Shown: positions 45,660-56,991, counted from the first letter of the stretch. The stretch: DNA of 64,000 nucleotides from Acidiluteibacter sp963716125 (GCA_963716125.1 OY970294.1:868001-932000), one strand, 5' to 3'. Program-made: numbers and translations. The notes: a model not told the origin generated them from the letters alone.

Positions 45660-47735
45660 ATGGCAAAAAAGAAGCGTGAATATTTAAATCGAGAGATTAG
45701 TTGGTTGTCATTCAATGATAGAGTGATGCAAGAAGCAATGGACCCAAGTGTTCCATTGATGGAGCGTATTCGTTTTTTAGGTATTTATTCTAATAATTTA
45801 GATGAGTTTTTTAGAGTGAGAGTTGCAACTATTAGTCGAATGATTGATTATGGTAAAAAGGCAATTCCTCTTTTGGGTTATGATCCTAAGACTACACTTC
45901 ATGAAATTCTTAAAATCAATAAGGAGCATCAAATTCAATTTGAGAAAACTTTTTTAAATTTAAAAGGAAAATTAGCTGAGCAAGATATCTTTGTTGTTGA
46001 TGAAAATGAGTTGAGTGATGAGCAATCTAAATTAGTAAAACGCTATTTTAGAAGTCATGTGCGACCTTCGCTGGTTCCATTGATGATTGAAGATAAAAGA
46101 CCATTTCCTGTATTGAATGGCAAAGGAATATATTTTGCAGTAAAGCTGTATAATGAAGCGGATAAAACTAAAAAGAACATTCAATATGCTTTGATTGAAA
46201 TTCCCACAGCTTCTATATCAAGATTTTATGTTTTGCCAGAAGAAGACGGTAAAAAGTATATTATTTTATTAGATGATGTGATTCGCCATTCATTGAATGA
46301 GATGTTTGCTATTTTTGAATTTACTAATGTAGAAGCATATACCATCAAATTTACTCGCGATGAAGAGCTGGATATGGAAGATAATGTTTCTATGAGTTTA
46401 ATAGAGAAGCTAGAGACTTCCATCAAAAATAGAAAAACAGGTGATACTGTTCGTTTTTTATACGACAAGAGTATGCCCAACGATTTATTGCAGTATTTAT
46501 TGACCAATAATGCCATAGAGCATGGTGATAATATAATAGCAGGAGGTAGATATCATAATTTTAAAGATTTTATAGACTTTCCTATGTTAGGGAATAAAAA
46601 ATTGAGATATAAGCCATTGCATGCTATACCTCATAAATTTTTAGAGAGTCATTTAAGTCTATTTAAAGCAATTAAAGAGCGTGATATTTTATTGAGTTAT
46701 CCGTATCAATCTTTCAATTATGTGATTGATTTATTACGGGAAGCAGCTATTGATCCGAAGGTGCGTTCTATCAAAATTACTTTGTATAGAGTGGCAAGAA
46801 CTTCTAAGGTAATTAATGCATTGATTAATGCCGCCAAAAACGGCAAGAATGTAACTGTAGTTATGGAGTTGCAAGCTCGATTTGATGAAGAAAATAATAT
46901 TTATTACGCCAGTAAACTACAAGAAGAGGGGATAAAAGTCAATTTTGGTGTAGCAGGTTTAAAAGTACATACCAAAATCATTTTAATCAGACGTAAGGAA
47001 GCAAATAAAAACGTTTATTATACACATATAGGTACTGGAAATTTCAATGAAAAAACCTCAGAAATTTACAGCGATCATTCTATATTGACTTCAAATCCAA
47101 AAATAACGAATGAAATAAAAAAAGTCTTTGGATTTTTTAAAGATAATTATAAACGGAATGTTTTCAGACAATTAATTGTTAGTCCTTTTAATAGTCGCAG
47201 TCAGTTTGCAAAATTGATAAAGAAAGAAATTGCTAATGCTAATGCAGGTTTGTCTGCTTGGATGATTATAAAAGTCAATAATTTGAATGATGAAGAGTTT
47301 GCTGATTTATTGTATGAAGCAAGTGAAGCAGGTGTAAAAATTCAATTAATAGTTAGAAGCATTTGCAATGTAATTCCTCAACAAAAATATAGCGAAAATA
47401 TTACTGCCATAAGTTTAGTTGATAGACTATTAGAGCACTCTAGGGTCTTAGTTTTTGCCAATGGTGGAGATGAGAAAGTGTATATTGGTTCTGCCGATTG
47501 GATGAGTAGAAATTTAGATAGAAGAGTGGAAGTAACAGTTCCAATTTTAGATCTTAAAATAAAACAAGAATTGATTGATATTTTGAATATCCAATTAAAA
47601 GACAACTCTAAAGCAAGAGTTTGGGATAAAGATTTGGAAAATAAATATGTAGCAGAAAATGAAGAGAAGGATGTGAGAGCTCAAATAGCTATTCATGAGT
47701 ATTTTAAGAAAAAAGCTGAATCAAAGAAAATATAA
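45660..47735 (+). CDS. ppk: Polyphosphate kinase 1
   Basis: This 691-residue protein has the four PPK1 domains: N-terminal 'YLNREISWLSFNDRVMQEA', head domain, and two PLD-like catalytic domains. The phosphorylated histidine is His437 in 'KVHTKIILI', and the second half contains 'YIGSADWMSRNLDRRVE'. It polymerises phosphate from ATP reversibly. It is 30 bases before ppx on the same strand, so synthesis and breakdown of polyphosphate are co-encoded. Confidence 0.97.
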   Translation: MAKKKREYLNREISWLSFNDRVMQEAMDPSVPLMERIRFLGIYSNNLDEFFRVRVATISRMIDYGKKAIPLLGYDPKTTLHEILKINKEHQIQFEKTFLNLKGKLAEQDIFVVDENELSDEQSKLVKRYFRSHVRPSLVPLMIEDKRPFPVLNGKGIYFAVKLYNEADKTKKNIQYALIEIPTASISRFYVLPEEDGKKYIILLDDVIRHSLNEMFAIFEFTNVEAYTIKFTRDEELDMEDNVSMSLIEKLETSIKNRKTGDTVRFLYDKSMPNDLLQYLLTNNAIEHGDNIIAGGRYHNFKDFIDFPMLGNKKLRYKPLHAIPHKFLESHLSLFKAIKERDILLSYPYQSFNYVIDLLREAAIDPKVRSIKITLYRVARTSKVINALINAAKNGKNVTVVMELQARFDEENNIYYASKLQEEGIKVNFGVAGLKVHTKIILIRRKEANKNVYYTHIGTGNFNEKTSEIYSDHSILTSNPKITNEIKKVFGFFKDNYKRNVFRQLIVSPFNSRSQFAKLIKKEIANANAGLSAWMIIKVNNLNDEEFADLLYEASEAGVKIQLIVRSICNVIPQQKYSENITAISLVDRLLEHSRVLVFANGGDEKVYIGSADWMSRNLDRRVEVTVPILDLKIKQELIDILNIQLKDNSKARVWDKDLENKYVAENEEKDVRAQIAIHEYFKKKAESKKI

Positions 47736-47765
47736 AGTATAGAATAACTAAATAAACCTACTGAT

Positions 47766-48662
47766 TTGAGATTTGCCGCCATAGATATAGGATCCAATGC
47801 AATACGTTTGCTCTTTAGCAATGTGTATGAAACTGCTTCTGGGCCAATTATTAAGAAAGCATCTTTAGTTCGAATACCTATTCGTTTGGGTGAAGATTCA
47901 TTTAATCTCCACAGAATCACAGAAGAAAAACAAGGTAAATTAATAAAAAGCATGAAAGCTTTTAGAAATTTGATGGAAGCCTATGATGTGATTTCTTATA
48001 AAGCCTGTGCAACCTCTGCCATGCGTGATGCTGAAAATGGCGCCGAGGTAATGAAAAAAATATTTAAAGAATCTGGCGTTCAATTGCACATAATTGATGG
48101 TCAGGCAGAAGCTGAATTAATTTTTGAAACTCATATTTCTGATGCCTTAGATCCAACTAAAACCTATTTATATATGGATGTAGGTGGTGGAAGCACAGAA
48201 TACACCTTATTTAAAAATGGTGAAAAATTAAATTCACGCTCATTTAATATTGGAACACTGCGTTTGAGAGACAATTTGGTGAAAGAAGGTGTGCAAGAAG
48301 AAATGGACAAATGGCTAAGAAGCATGGCGAAAGATTATGAGCCGGATATAGTGATTGGTTCAGGAGGAAATATCAATAAATTATTTAAATTAAGTTGCCT
48401 ACCACCTATGCAACTTTTTAAGAATGCTAAATTGAAGCATTTGAAAGAGCACTTAGAAAGTTTTTCTTTAGAAGATAGAATAGAAAAGCTAGGGTTGCGA
48501 CCTGATAGAGCTGATGTAATCATTCCAGCGGCAGAACTCTTCTTAAATACTTTGAAACAAGCTAAAATTTCAGGAATTTTGGTTCCTAAAGTTGGATTAG
48601 CTGATGGAATAATTCATCAATTATACAACGAATATAGAATCAAAAACCCTAAATCAATTTAA
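47766..48662 (+). CDS. ppx: Ppx/GppA-type exopolyphosphatase
   Basis: This 298-residue actin-like ATPase-fold protein starts at TTG 47766 because 'RFAAIDIGSNAIRLL' (phosphate-1 motif) follows directly. Other motifs are 'ACATSAMRDAENG', 'YMDVGGGSTEYTLF' (phosphate-2) and 'VIGSGGNINKL' (adenosine motif). It hydrolyses polyphosphate or pppGpp. It shares the A of its TAA with the ATG of the next gene, so translation is probably coupled. Confidence 0.95.
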   Translation: MRFAAIDIGSNAIRLLFSNVYETASGPIIKKASLVRIPIRLGEDSFNLHRITEEKQGKLIKSMKAFRNLMEAYDVISYKACATSAMRDAENGAEVMKKIFKESGVQLHIIDGQAEAELIFETHISDALDPTKTYLYMDVGGGSTEYTLFKNGEKLNSRSFNIGTLRLRDNLVKEGVQEEMDKWLRSMAKDYEPDIVIGSGGNINKLFKLSCLPPMQLFKNAKLKHLKEHLESFSLEDRIEKLGLRPDRADVIIPAAELFLNTLKQAKISGILVPKVGLADGIIHQLYNEYRIKNPKSI

Positions 48663-49411
48663 TGAAGCAATTCTTTTTTTTATTCTTTTTTCTAATCATC
48701 TCTATTTTTTCTTTTGCTCAAATTGTAAATATTGAAGATCAAAGGCAGGGTATTGCAGATCAAGGTTTAAGTGGGCAGGCAGATTTTAATTTTATGATCA
48801 ATAAAAATACCTCTGTGCTTTATCAATTAGGAAATAGAATTCAAACTCGTTATAAAAAAGGCACGAACATGTATATGTTTTTCAATGAAATAAACTTAGT
48901 AAAAGCTGATGGAGAGAGCTTTGTAAATGGGGGTTTTCAGCATTTAAGATACAATAGAGTAGTGAGTAAGAAATTTCGTTGGGAAGCATTTACTCAGAGT
49001 CAATACAATGGAGTGCAAAAAATAGATTGGAGATTTTTAGTAGGTGCAGGGCCAAGGTTTACACTTTACAGCACTGATTCAATTTCTATTAGCTTTGGAA
49101 GTTTACCCATGTTTGAATTTGAAAATCCAAAAGGAGATTTTCCGAATGAAAGTACTGCCCGATTAAGCTCTTATTTATCTTTTAAGATTATTTTGTCGAA
49201 ATATGCAAATGTAAGTAGTACAACGTATTATCAGCCAAGATTTGATCTATTTTCTGACTACAGAATATCTAACGAAAGCACCTTTGCAATTAGCATTAGC
49301 GAGAAATTATCTTTAAAAATTACTTATAATTTAGTGTATGATGCTGATCCGGTATTAGGTGTCCCTGGAACTATTTATACACTTAAAAATGCGATTGCTT
49401 ATAAGTTTTAG
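48662..49411 (+). CDS. Outer-membrane barrel, DUF481/DUF2490-like
   Basis: This 249-residue protein has a signal peptide (1-19, 'FSFAQ') followed by amphipathic strands: 'MYMFFNEINLVKADGESFVNGGFQHLRYNRVV', 'WRFLVGAGPRFTLY', 'LSLKITYNLVYDADPVLGVPGTIYTLKNAIAYKF'. The strand pattern and the 'KITYNLVYD.DP' ending fit DUF481/DUF2490 barrels. It overlaps ppx by one base and converges on hemG, whose stop overlaps it by 4 bases. Its link to polyphosphate is only positional. Confidence 0.75.
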   Translation: MKQFFFLFFFLIISIFSFAQIVNIEDQRQGIADQGLSGQADFNFMINKNTSVLYQLGNRIQTRYKKGTNMYMFFNEINLVKADGESFVNGGFQHLRYNRVVSKKFRWEAFTQSQYNGVQKIDWRFLVGAGPRFTLYSTDSISISFGSLPMFEFENPKGDFPNESTARLSSYLSFKIILSKYANVSSTTYYQPRFDLFSDYRISNESTFAISISEKLSLKITYNLVYDADPVLGVPGTIYTLKNAIAYKF

Positions 49412-50777
49412 GGATTAATTTTTTTCCCGATTTTTACTCCTTTCTTAATAGAATCTGCAACAGAAACACCTCTTACATAATTACCAATGATATGGTAATT
49501 AGAATTCTCTTTTTCAAATTTTTCCAATTCATCAATTAATTTCCCATGACCTAAATTATATTGAGGAATTCCTTTTTCCCATTTAATATAATTAACCATT
49601 TCTGGTTCACCCTCAATTTGCATAATGTCGCTTAATTCTTGTTGGATACGATCAATTAATTCCTTTTCTGGCAATTCTGTTAATTCAGGTGAACGAGCTC
49701 CACCAATAATTATGGCAAATAGATCTTTGTCTTTTGGTGCATTGTGAGGAAAAAATCTATTGATAAATAAGATTCCCAAAAAGCTTTTTTTCTCTAAAGT
49801 TCTAGTTAAAATACCAAAACCTTGTTCTTGATTATTTACTTGACTTTTATCATAAGCCAAATGAATACTGCAAGTAGGAACATATTTAACATGATCTAGT
49901 TGCGTGGAAAAATCTGAGAAAGTCGTTTTCCAAATCTTACTTTCAACATAAGCCGGTAAAGAACTAATTACTTCATCAGCAATGACTGTTTGCTCTTCTC
50001 CATTTTGAAAATAACTTACTTTATATTGTCCGTTTTCTTGTTTCTCAACAGCTATAACTTCAGCGTTTAATTTTAATCGATCACCTAATTTTTTGGCAAT
50101 AGTATTAGAAATAGTTTGTAGCCCATTTTTAAAGCTAATCATTTTTTGTTTGGGTAAAAACTGATTATTAGGGTTGGCTTTTTTAGCCTTCATGCTTTTA
50201 ATCATACCTTTTATTACGCTTCCATGATTTTGCTCTGCTTCCCACAACGCTGTCATAGCATACTTTGCACTCATAGCGTTTGGGTCGCCTGCATAAACTC
50301 CGGTAACAAATGGAGTAATCACATTTTGTAATAATTTTTTTCCAAATCTTCTTTCACAAAAATCTGCTAGTGATTCATCCTCTTTTGATTGTTTTGACTT
50401 TTTGAAAGGCTCTCTTAATGCAGCAGCTATGCCACCCCAACCTATAATAGAGTTTCCAAATAAAGAACCTGGCCCTGAAGGTAAAGCAATGGCTTTATCT
50501 TTAATTAAAATAAATCTATTTTTGGCTGCCTTTTCCTCAGGAAAAATAATTTCTTGATCCAATTTTAAATCTTGAAGCAATTCTAGAAATTCAATATTAT
50601 TAAGCATCACAGAATTGGGCCAGTTTCTAAAAGATAACCTTCTTTTTCAATAGTATTCATTAAGCCGCCAATCTTACTATCTTTCTCTATAATAGTCAGC
50701 TCGATATCTTTTGATATTAAAAAATTAGCAGCACTTAATCCGCTAATTCCTGCACCTAAAACAACTACTTTTTTCAA
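49408..50777 (-). CDS. hemG: Protoporphyrinogen oxidase, one frameshift
   Basis: The N-terminal text (TTG start at 50777, 'KKVVVLGAGISGLSAANFL', the FAD-binding GxGxxG, then 'TIIEKDSKIGGLMNT') is in a different frame from the remaining 400 residues. A single missing A near 50614 ('cccaatt' for 'cccaaatt') rejoins them into about 456 residues. The rest has 'LPSGPGSLFGNSIIGWGG', 'TPFVTGVYAGDP' and 'GNYVRGVSVADSIKKG', matching the flavin-dependent HemY/PPOX type. It oxidises protoporphyrinogen IX in heme synthesis. It lies 10 bases after hemN in the same direction. Confidence 0.92.
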
Positions 50778-50786
50778 AATTTCAAA

Positions 50787-52151
50787 TTAAATGGTCATCG
50801 AAAATAACTGAGTCTGCGGTTTGTTTCTAATTAACCGAACATCAAAAGCCATACAAATATTTCTAATAAACGGTTTGCCGGCCTCGGTAACTTGTAGCGT
50901 TTTATTTTGTATTGTTATAAATCCATCTTCTATCATTTCATCTAATCTTCCCAAACAATCTTCAATCAAAGGATAGAATTTGTCAGATTCAGTCCAAGTA
51001 GTTTCATACTGGCACATAATATTTAAAATATGCTTACGAATCACTAAATCTTCTTCTGTTAAAAGATGTCCTTTTAATACTGGAATTTCATTGGCTTCGA
51101 TTTTTTCATAATATTCTTCTACAGTTTTTACATTTTGTGCAAAAGCACACCAACTGTCGCTAATAGATGAAACTCCTAATCCAATCATTAGTTGTGTTTT
51201 AGAAGCGGAATAACCCATAAAATTTCGGTGCAATTCATTGTTTTTTATAGCATGGTACATATTGTCTTCTTCTAAGGCAAAATGATCCATTCCAATCTCC
51301 TTGTAGCCTGAGTCCAACAATAATTGATAACCAATTTCATACAATTCTCTTTTCTCGTCGTCTTTTGGCAAATCTTCATCCGAATAACCTCGTTGGCCAT
51401 TGCCTTTTATCCAAGGTACATGTGCATAACTGTAAAAAGCTATTCTTTCAGGTTTTAGTTCTCTTACCTTATTTATGGTGTCTATTATGCTATCTTTAGT
51501 TTGATGTGGAAGACCATAAACCAAATCAAAGCTGGTAGAGTTAAAGCCTGTTGCTCTTGTATTTTCTATTACTTCTTTAACAATGGAGAAAGGTTGAATT
51601 CGATTAATTGTTTTTTGAACTTTAGGATCAAAATCTTGAACTCCATAACTAGCTCTATTAAATCCCAATTCGCTTAATAATTCTAAATGCTCTAATCTAG
51701 TATTGTTCGGATGTCCTTCAAAACTATAAGAATGATTTTTTGGAACAATTCCTTTAGAAAAAATACCATCTATCAAATTCCTTAAACTTTTTGGACTAAA
51801 AAAAGTAGGAGTTCCACCGCCTAAATGTAATTCGCTGATGATTGGTTTTTCATCTAGTAATTTTAAATACAAATCCCATTCTTTTAAAACAGCTTCAATG
51901 TAAGGACTTTCTACATCGTGATTTTTCGTAATTCTTTTATTGCAACCACAAAAAGTACATAAGCTTTCGCAAAAAGGTAAATGTATATAAATGCTTATAC
52001 CTTCTTTTTTATTACTTTCTTTAAATGACTGTTGAACAGATTTTTTCCAATTGCTGATACTTATTCCACTTTCATCCCAATAAGGAACAGTAGGATAGGA
52101 AGTATATCGAGGGCCAGGAATGTTGTATTTTGCAATTAAAGTTTGTGCCAT
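50787..52151 (-). CDS. hemN: Oxygen-independent coproporphyrinogen III oxidase
   Basis: This 454-residue radical-SAM enzyme binds its 4Fe-4S cluster through Cys61, Cys65 and Cys68 (CESLCTFC), with Cys70 next. 'GGGTPTFFSP', 'SFEGHPNNTR', 'GVQDFDPKVQKTINRIQ' and the C-terminal HemN domain complete it. It decarboxylates coproporphyrinogen III to protoporphyrinogen IX, the step just before hemG, with which it forms an operon. Confidence 0.96.
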   Translation of the reverse strand: MAQTLIAKYNIPGPRYTSYPTVPYWDESGISISNWKKSVQQSFKESNKKEGISIYIHLPFCESLCTFCGCNKRITKNHDVESPYIEAVLKEWDLYLKLLDEKPIISELHLGGGTPTFFSPKSLRNLIDGIFSKGIVPKNHSYSFEGHPNNTRLEHLELLSELGFNRASYGVQDFDPKVQKTINRIQPFSIVKEVIENTRATGFNSTSFDLVYGLPHQTKDSIIDTINKVRELKPERIAFYSYAHVPWIKGNGQRGYSDEDLPKDDEKRELYEIGYQLLLDSGYKEIGMDHFALEEDNMYHAIKNNELHRNFMGYSASKTQLMIGLGVSSISDSWCAFAQNVKTVEEYYEKIEANEIPVLKGHLLTEEDLVIRKHILNIMCQYETTWTESDKFYPLIEDCLGRLDEMIEDGFITIQNKTLQVTEAGKPFIRNICMAFDVRLIRNKPQTQLFSMTI

Positions 52152-52249
52152 TTTTTTGGGATTCTTTTCAATTGTAAAATTACGAAAGATAGAGGGAAAG
52201 AACTTTAATATTGTCTTTAATTTCTTTTTAATCTAAGCTATGAAAAGCT

Positions 52250-52257
52250 TAAATTTG
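52250..52257 (+). promoter_or_regulatory. -7 box of icmF promoter
   Basis: TAAATTTG matches TAnnTTTG and lies 19 bases before the icmF ATG. Confidence 0.5.
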
Positions 52258-52276
52258 TGTTCTTAAATATGAAAGA

Positions 52277-55200
52277 ATGACAGAAACAAAACCATATATT
52301 CCCAAAAATAAAATAAGAATCGTAACTGCAGCATCCTTGTTTGATGGCCATGATGCAGCAATTAATGTAATGCGTAGAATTATTCAATCCACAGGAGTTG
52401 AGGTAATTCACTTAGGTCATGATAGAAGTGTACAAGAAGTTGTTGAAACTGCGATTCAAGAAGATGCGAATGCAATTGCAATGACTTCTTACCAAGGAGG
52501 ACACGTAGAGTATTTTAAATACATGCGTGATTTATTGGTAGAAAATGGAGCAGAACACATCAAAATCTTTGGTGGAGGTGGAGGTGTTATTCTTCCTGAA
52601 GAAATTAAAGAATTACATGATTATGGTATAAAAAGAATATACTCACCTGATGATGGTCGATCATTGGGCTTGCAAGGAATGATTAATGATTTAGTTGAGC
52701 GAAGTGATTATGCTACTGGAGGAAACTTAAATGGAGAACTGAACCACTTAAAAGAAAGAAAATCTACAGCCATAGCAAGATTAATATCCGCTGCAGAAAA
52801 TTTTCCAGAAAAAATCAGGCTGATTTTAGACGAAGTTCATAAAATTGCTTCAAAAGTAAAAACTCCTGTATTGGAATTACTGGAACTGGTGGTGCAGGAA
52901 AATCTTCTTTGGTGGATGAATTGGTTCGTCGATTTTTAATTGATTTTGAAGATAAAACCATCGCTATTATTTCTGTAGATCCTTCCAAAAGAAAAACTGG
53001 AGGAGCTTTATTAGGAGATAGAATTCGAATGAACTCCATAAAAAATGAAAGAGTTTATATGCGTTCTTTAGCAACTAGACAATGTAATTTGGCATTGTCT
53101 AAACATGTAAAAGAAGCAGTTTCTATTTTAAAAGCTGCTGAATTTGATTTGATTATTTTAGAAACTTCAGGTATTGGTCAATCTGATACTGAAATTACAG
53201 AACATTCGGATATGAGTTTGTATGTAATGACTCCTGAGTTTGGAGCAGCAACTCAATTGGAAAAGATTGATATGTTAGATTTTGCAGATTTATTGCCATC
53301 AACAAATTTGATAAAAGAGGTGCCTTAGATGCAATCAGAGATGTAAAAAAACAGTTTCAAAGAAACCATCATTTATTGGAAACAGATGATAAAGATATTC
53401 CTGTTTTTGGAACGATTGCTTCTCAATTTAATGATCCAGGAATGAATCAATTGTATAAGGCAATGATGTAAAAATTGAGGAAAAAACACAAGCAGGATTG
53501 CAAAGTCTACTTTTGAAATTTCAGATGAAATGTCTGAGAAAATTTTTGTAATTCCACCAAGTAGAGTTCGTTATTTAGCAGAAATTGCAGAAAATAATCG
53601 AAATTATGATAAATGGGTGGAAAGCAAGCCAAGGTTGCACAAAAACTGTATGGCTTGCAAAAGTCTATTGAAAGTGATTAAAGAATTGAAGTTGATGATA
53701 AGGATCGTATCGTAAAAGGTTTAAGGAATCTTACAGAGAAATTGAGATTAGAACTTGATCCTAAAAACTTGAAGATAATTCAAGATTGGCAAGATAAAAA
53801 AGCAAATTACAAAAATCCAATTTATACATTTAAAGTTAGGGATAAGGAACTAAAAATAAAAACACATACCACATCACTTTCACATTCACAAATTCCAAAA
53901 GTAGCTTTGCCTAAGTACGAGGCTTGGGGAGATTTATTAAAATGGAATTTACAAGAAAATGTACCGGGAGAATTTCCATATACTGCTGGTTTATTTCCTT
54001 TTAAAAGAGAAGGAGAAGACCCAACCAGAATGTTTGCAGGTGAAGGCGGTCCTGAAAGAACCAACAGAAGATTTCATTATGTATCCTTATCGAATGCCGG
54101 CAAAGCGTTTTTCTACAGCTTTTGATTCAGTTACACTATATGGACAAGATCCTGCATTTCGACCAGATATTTACGGTAAAATTGGAAATGCAGGAGTTTC
54201 AATTTGTTGTTTAGATGATGCAAAGAAATTATATTCTGGTTTTGATTTAGCCGATCCAATGACTTCTGTTTCTATGACTATTAATGGTCCTGCAGCAATG
54301 TTGTTGGGCTTTTTTATGAATGCAGCTATTGATCAGCAGTGTGAATTTTACATTAAAGAAAAAGGATTAGAAAAAGAAATTGAAGGTAAAATAGCAAAGA
54401 TTTATAAAGATAAAGGAACTAGTTCGTCCAACCTATCAAGGTGATTTACCTGAAGGAAATGATGGTTTAGGTTTAATGTTCTTAGGGGTTACTGGAGATC
54501 AAGTATTGGATGCAGCTGTTTATGCAGAAATTAAAAAAGATACTATTAGCTAAAGTAAGAGGAACGGTACAGGCGGATATTTTAAAAGAAGATCAAGCTC
54601 AAAATACTTGTATTTTTTCTACTGAATTTGCTTTGCGTTTGATGGGAGATGTGCAAGAATATTTTATTGATAATGCAGTAAGAAATTTTTATTCTGTTTC
54701 TATTTCAGGTTACCATATTGCAGAAGCTGGAGCAAATCCAATTACCCAATTGGCATTTACATTAGCCAACGGATTTACTTATGTAGAATATTATTTAAGT
54801 AGAGGAATGGATATTAATAAGTTTGGTCCAAATTTATCGTTTTTCTTCTCAAATGGAATTGATCCTGAATATGCTGTAATTGGTAGAGTTGCTCGTAGAA
54901 TTTGGTCTAAAGCTTAAAAAATGAAATATGGTGCAAATGCTAGAGCACAAATGTTGAAATATCACATTCAAACTTCAGGTCGTTCATTACATGCACAAGA
55001 AATTGATTTTAATGATATTAGAACTACACTGCAAGCGCTTTATGCCATTTACGACAATTGTAATTCATTGCATACTAACGCTTATGATGAGGCGATTACA
55101 ACTCCAACAGAAGAATCAGTGTTAGAAGAGCAATGGCAATTCAGTTGATAATCAATAGAGAGTTAGGCTTAGCGAAAAATGAAAATCCGATTCAAGGGAG

Positions 55201-55660
55201 CTTTTATTATTGAAGAATTAACGGATTTAGTAGAAGAGGCTGTGCTTTCAGAGTTTGATAGAATCACCGAAAGAGGAGGAGTGCTTGGTGCAATGGAAAC
55301 CATGTATCAGAGAAGTAAAATTCAAGAAGAGAGTTTGTATTATGAAGGTCTGAAACATTCGGGAGAATTTCCTATTATTGGTGTAAATACTTTCTTAAGT
55401 TCTAAAGGTTCACCAACTGTATTGCCAAGAGAAGTGATAAGAGCAACCAAAGAAGAAAAGGAATATCAAATTGAAATGGTAAAAGAACTTCAAAATGGAA
55501 ATGAAGATAAGGCTGAACATTTGTTGAAGAATTGCAAGAAACAGCCATTGCTAATGAAAATCTTTTTGAAGAATTGATGGAAGTCACTAAATATTGCTCT
55601 TTAGGGCAAATTACGAACTCATTGTTCAACGTAGGTGGACAATACAGAAGGAATATGTAA
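52277..55660 (+). CDS. icmF: Fused acyl-CoA mutase IcmF (B12-dependent), frameshifted
   Basis: Read across frames this is a protein of about 1128 residues. It begins with a cobalamin-binding domain with DGHD(A)A ('SLFDGHDAAINVMRRII') and 'GGGGGVILPEEI'. A MeaI-type GTPase follows, with P-loop 'GTGGAGKSSLVDEL' (about 52872-52922) and 'SVDPSKRKTGGALLGDRIRM'. Last is the mutase barrel ('EFPYTAGLFPFKREGEDPTRMFAGEGGPERTNRRFHY', 'PTPTEESVLEEQ'-like segments, 'GGQYRRNM' end). IcmF interconverts isobutyryl-CoA and n-butyryl-CoA. At least ten breaks lie between 52885 and 55580, probably errors as in rpoBC. Genuine decay cannot be excluded here because icmF is not essential. Confidence 0.92.
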
Positions 55661-56497
55661 ATGAAATATATGAATAAGCTAAGCTTTTTTACAATCATAA
55701 CAATAGTTTTATTTTCTTGTCAATCAGTAAATAACGAAATTGATAAAAATGAAAATAAAATGGACACCACTGAAATTGTTGCCGTCAAGGAAGTAAATCC
55801 CTTTGTAGCAAAAATTGAAGAAGTACATCATGCCGAAATATGGAATTCTAAAAAAGTTTTTAAATGTAAGTTTGAATTATATTTTGGAGGAAACCTTCGC
55901 TTTAAAGGCTTTTTGTATACAACTCCATCTGCAACAAAAACTAGATTAGAATCTGAAGATGGTACAATTATGATTTTTGACGGGCAAAATGCTTACATCA
56001 GCCCTGATACTTCTACCTATGAAAGAGCTAGATTTGATGTGTTAACATGGTCATACTTTTTAGCTGCTCCTTATAAATTATCAGATCAAGGAACTAAAAT
56101 TGAAGAACAAGGCGTTCGTTTGCTAAATGATGTACCATATGATGCTGCAAAGTTGAGTTTTGAGGCAAATGTTGGCGATAGTCCTGATGACTGGTATATT
56201 TTGTATAAGGATCAAAAAAGAAATCTATTGTCTGCTATGGCTTATATTGTAACTTATGGCAAATCCAAGGAAGAAGCCAATCAAAATCCGCATTGTATTA
56301 CTTATGAAAGTTTTATAGAATTTGAAGGCATTCCTTTTGCTACTGTTTGGAATTTTTGGACTTGGACACCTGCTGGTGAAATGGATAAACTTTTGGGGAC
56401 TGCTAAGTTGAGTTATTTTGAATTTGTAGATTCGGCATCAGATTTGTTTACCAAAAATGAAAACTTTAAGATTGCACCAATGCCATCTGATAAATAA
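55661..56497 (+). CDS. DUF6503-like lipoprotein
   Basis: This 278-residue protein has a lipobox-type signal ('IVLFSC', Cys20), then a linker. The body is beta-rich and resembles outer-membrane lipoprotein-sorting-type folds: 'KVFKCKFELYFGGNLRFKGFLYTT', 'DGQNAYISPD', 'DWYILYKDQKRNLLSAMAYIVTYG'. The layout fits DUF6503, a Bacteroidota family of unknown function. Its ATG follows the icmF stop with no gap, so it is probably in that operon. Confidence 0.75.
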   Translation: MKYMNKLSFFTIITIVLFSCQSVNNEIDKNENKMDTTEIVAVKEVNPFVAKIEEVHHAEIWNSKKVFKCKFELYFGGNLRFKGFLYTTPSATKTRLESEDGTIMIFDGQNAYISPDTSTYERARFDVLTWSYFLAAPYKLSDQGTKIEEQGVRLLNDVPYDAAKLSFEANVGDSPDDWYILYKDQKRNLLSAMAYIVTYGKSKEEANQNPHCITYESFIEFEGIPFATVWNFWTWTPAGEMDKLLGTAKLSYFEFVDSASDLFTKNENFKIAPMPSDK

Positions 56498-56533
56498 AAA
56501 TTGTATATTTAACTTGATTTAAAAACGATAACC

Positions 56534-56968
56534 ATGAAAATTAAACTAACATTATTTGTATTCTTTTTTACAGCTATTACCTTAAGTACTTATGCTCAAG
56601 ATATTTTCGGAAAATGGAAAACCATTGATGATAATACTGGTAAAGCTAAATCCATCGTTGAGATTTATAAAAAAGATGGGAAAGCTTATGGTAAAATTAT
56701 CAAGTTATATAGGGAGCCAAACGAAGATCAAGATCCGATCTGTGAAAAATGTGAAGATGATAGAAAGAATAAAAAGGTCTTAGGAATGACAATTATTACC
56801 GATATGGAATTTGATGCAGATGATAATGAATGGGACGATGGTGAAATCTTAGATCCAAAAAATGGAACTATTTACGATTGCAAAATTTGGTTGGAAGATG
56901 GCGATTTGAAAGTAAGAGGTTATGTAGCTTTCTTTTTCCGTACTCAAACGTGGAAAAGAGTCGAATAA
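56534..56968 (+). CDS. DUF2147 secreted protein
   Basis: This 144-residue protein has a signal peptide (1-21, 'LSTYAQ') and a DUF2147 beta-barrel-like body: 'IFGKWKTIDDNTGKAKSIVEIYKKDGKAYGKIIKLYRE', 'CEKCEDDRKNKKVLGMTII', 'WDDGEILDPKNGTIYDCKIWLEDG', 'LKVRGYVAFFFRTQTWKRV'. DUF2147 proteins are small secreted proteins of unknown role. An IS sits between its stop and its likely terminator at 58074. Confidence 0.92.
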   Translation: MKIKLTLFVFFFTAITLSTYAQDIFGKWKTIDDNTGKAKSIVEIYKKDGKAYGKIIKLYREPNEDQDPICEKCEDDRKNKKVLGMTIITDMEFDADDNEWDDGEILDPKNGTIYDCKIWLEDGDLKVRGYVAFFFRTQTWKRVE

Positions 56969-56991
56969 AATAATTTTTGATTAAAATGATA

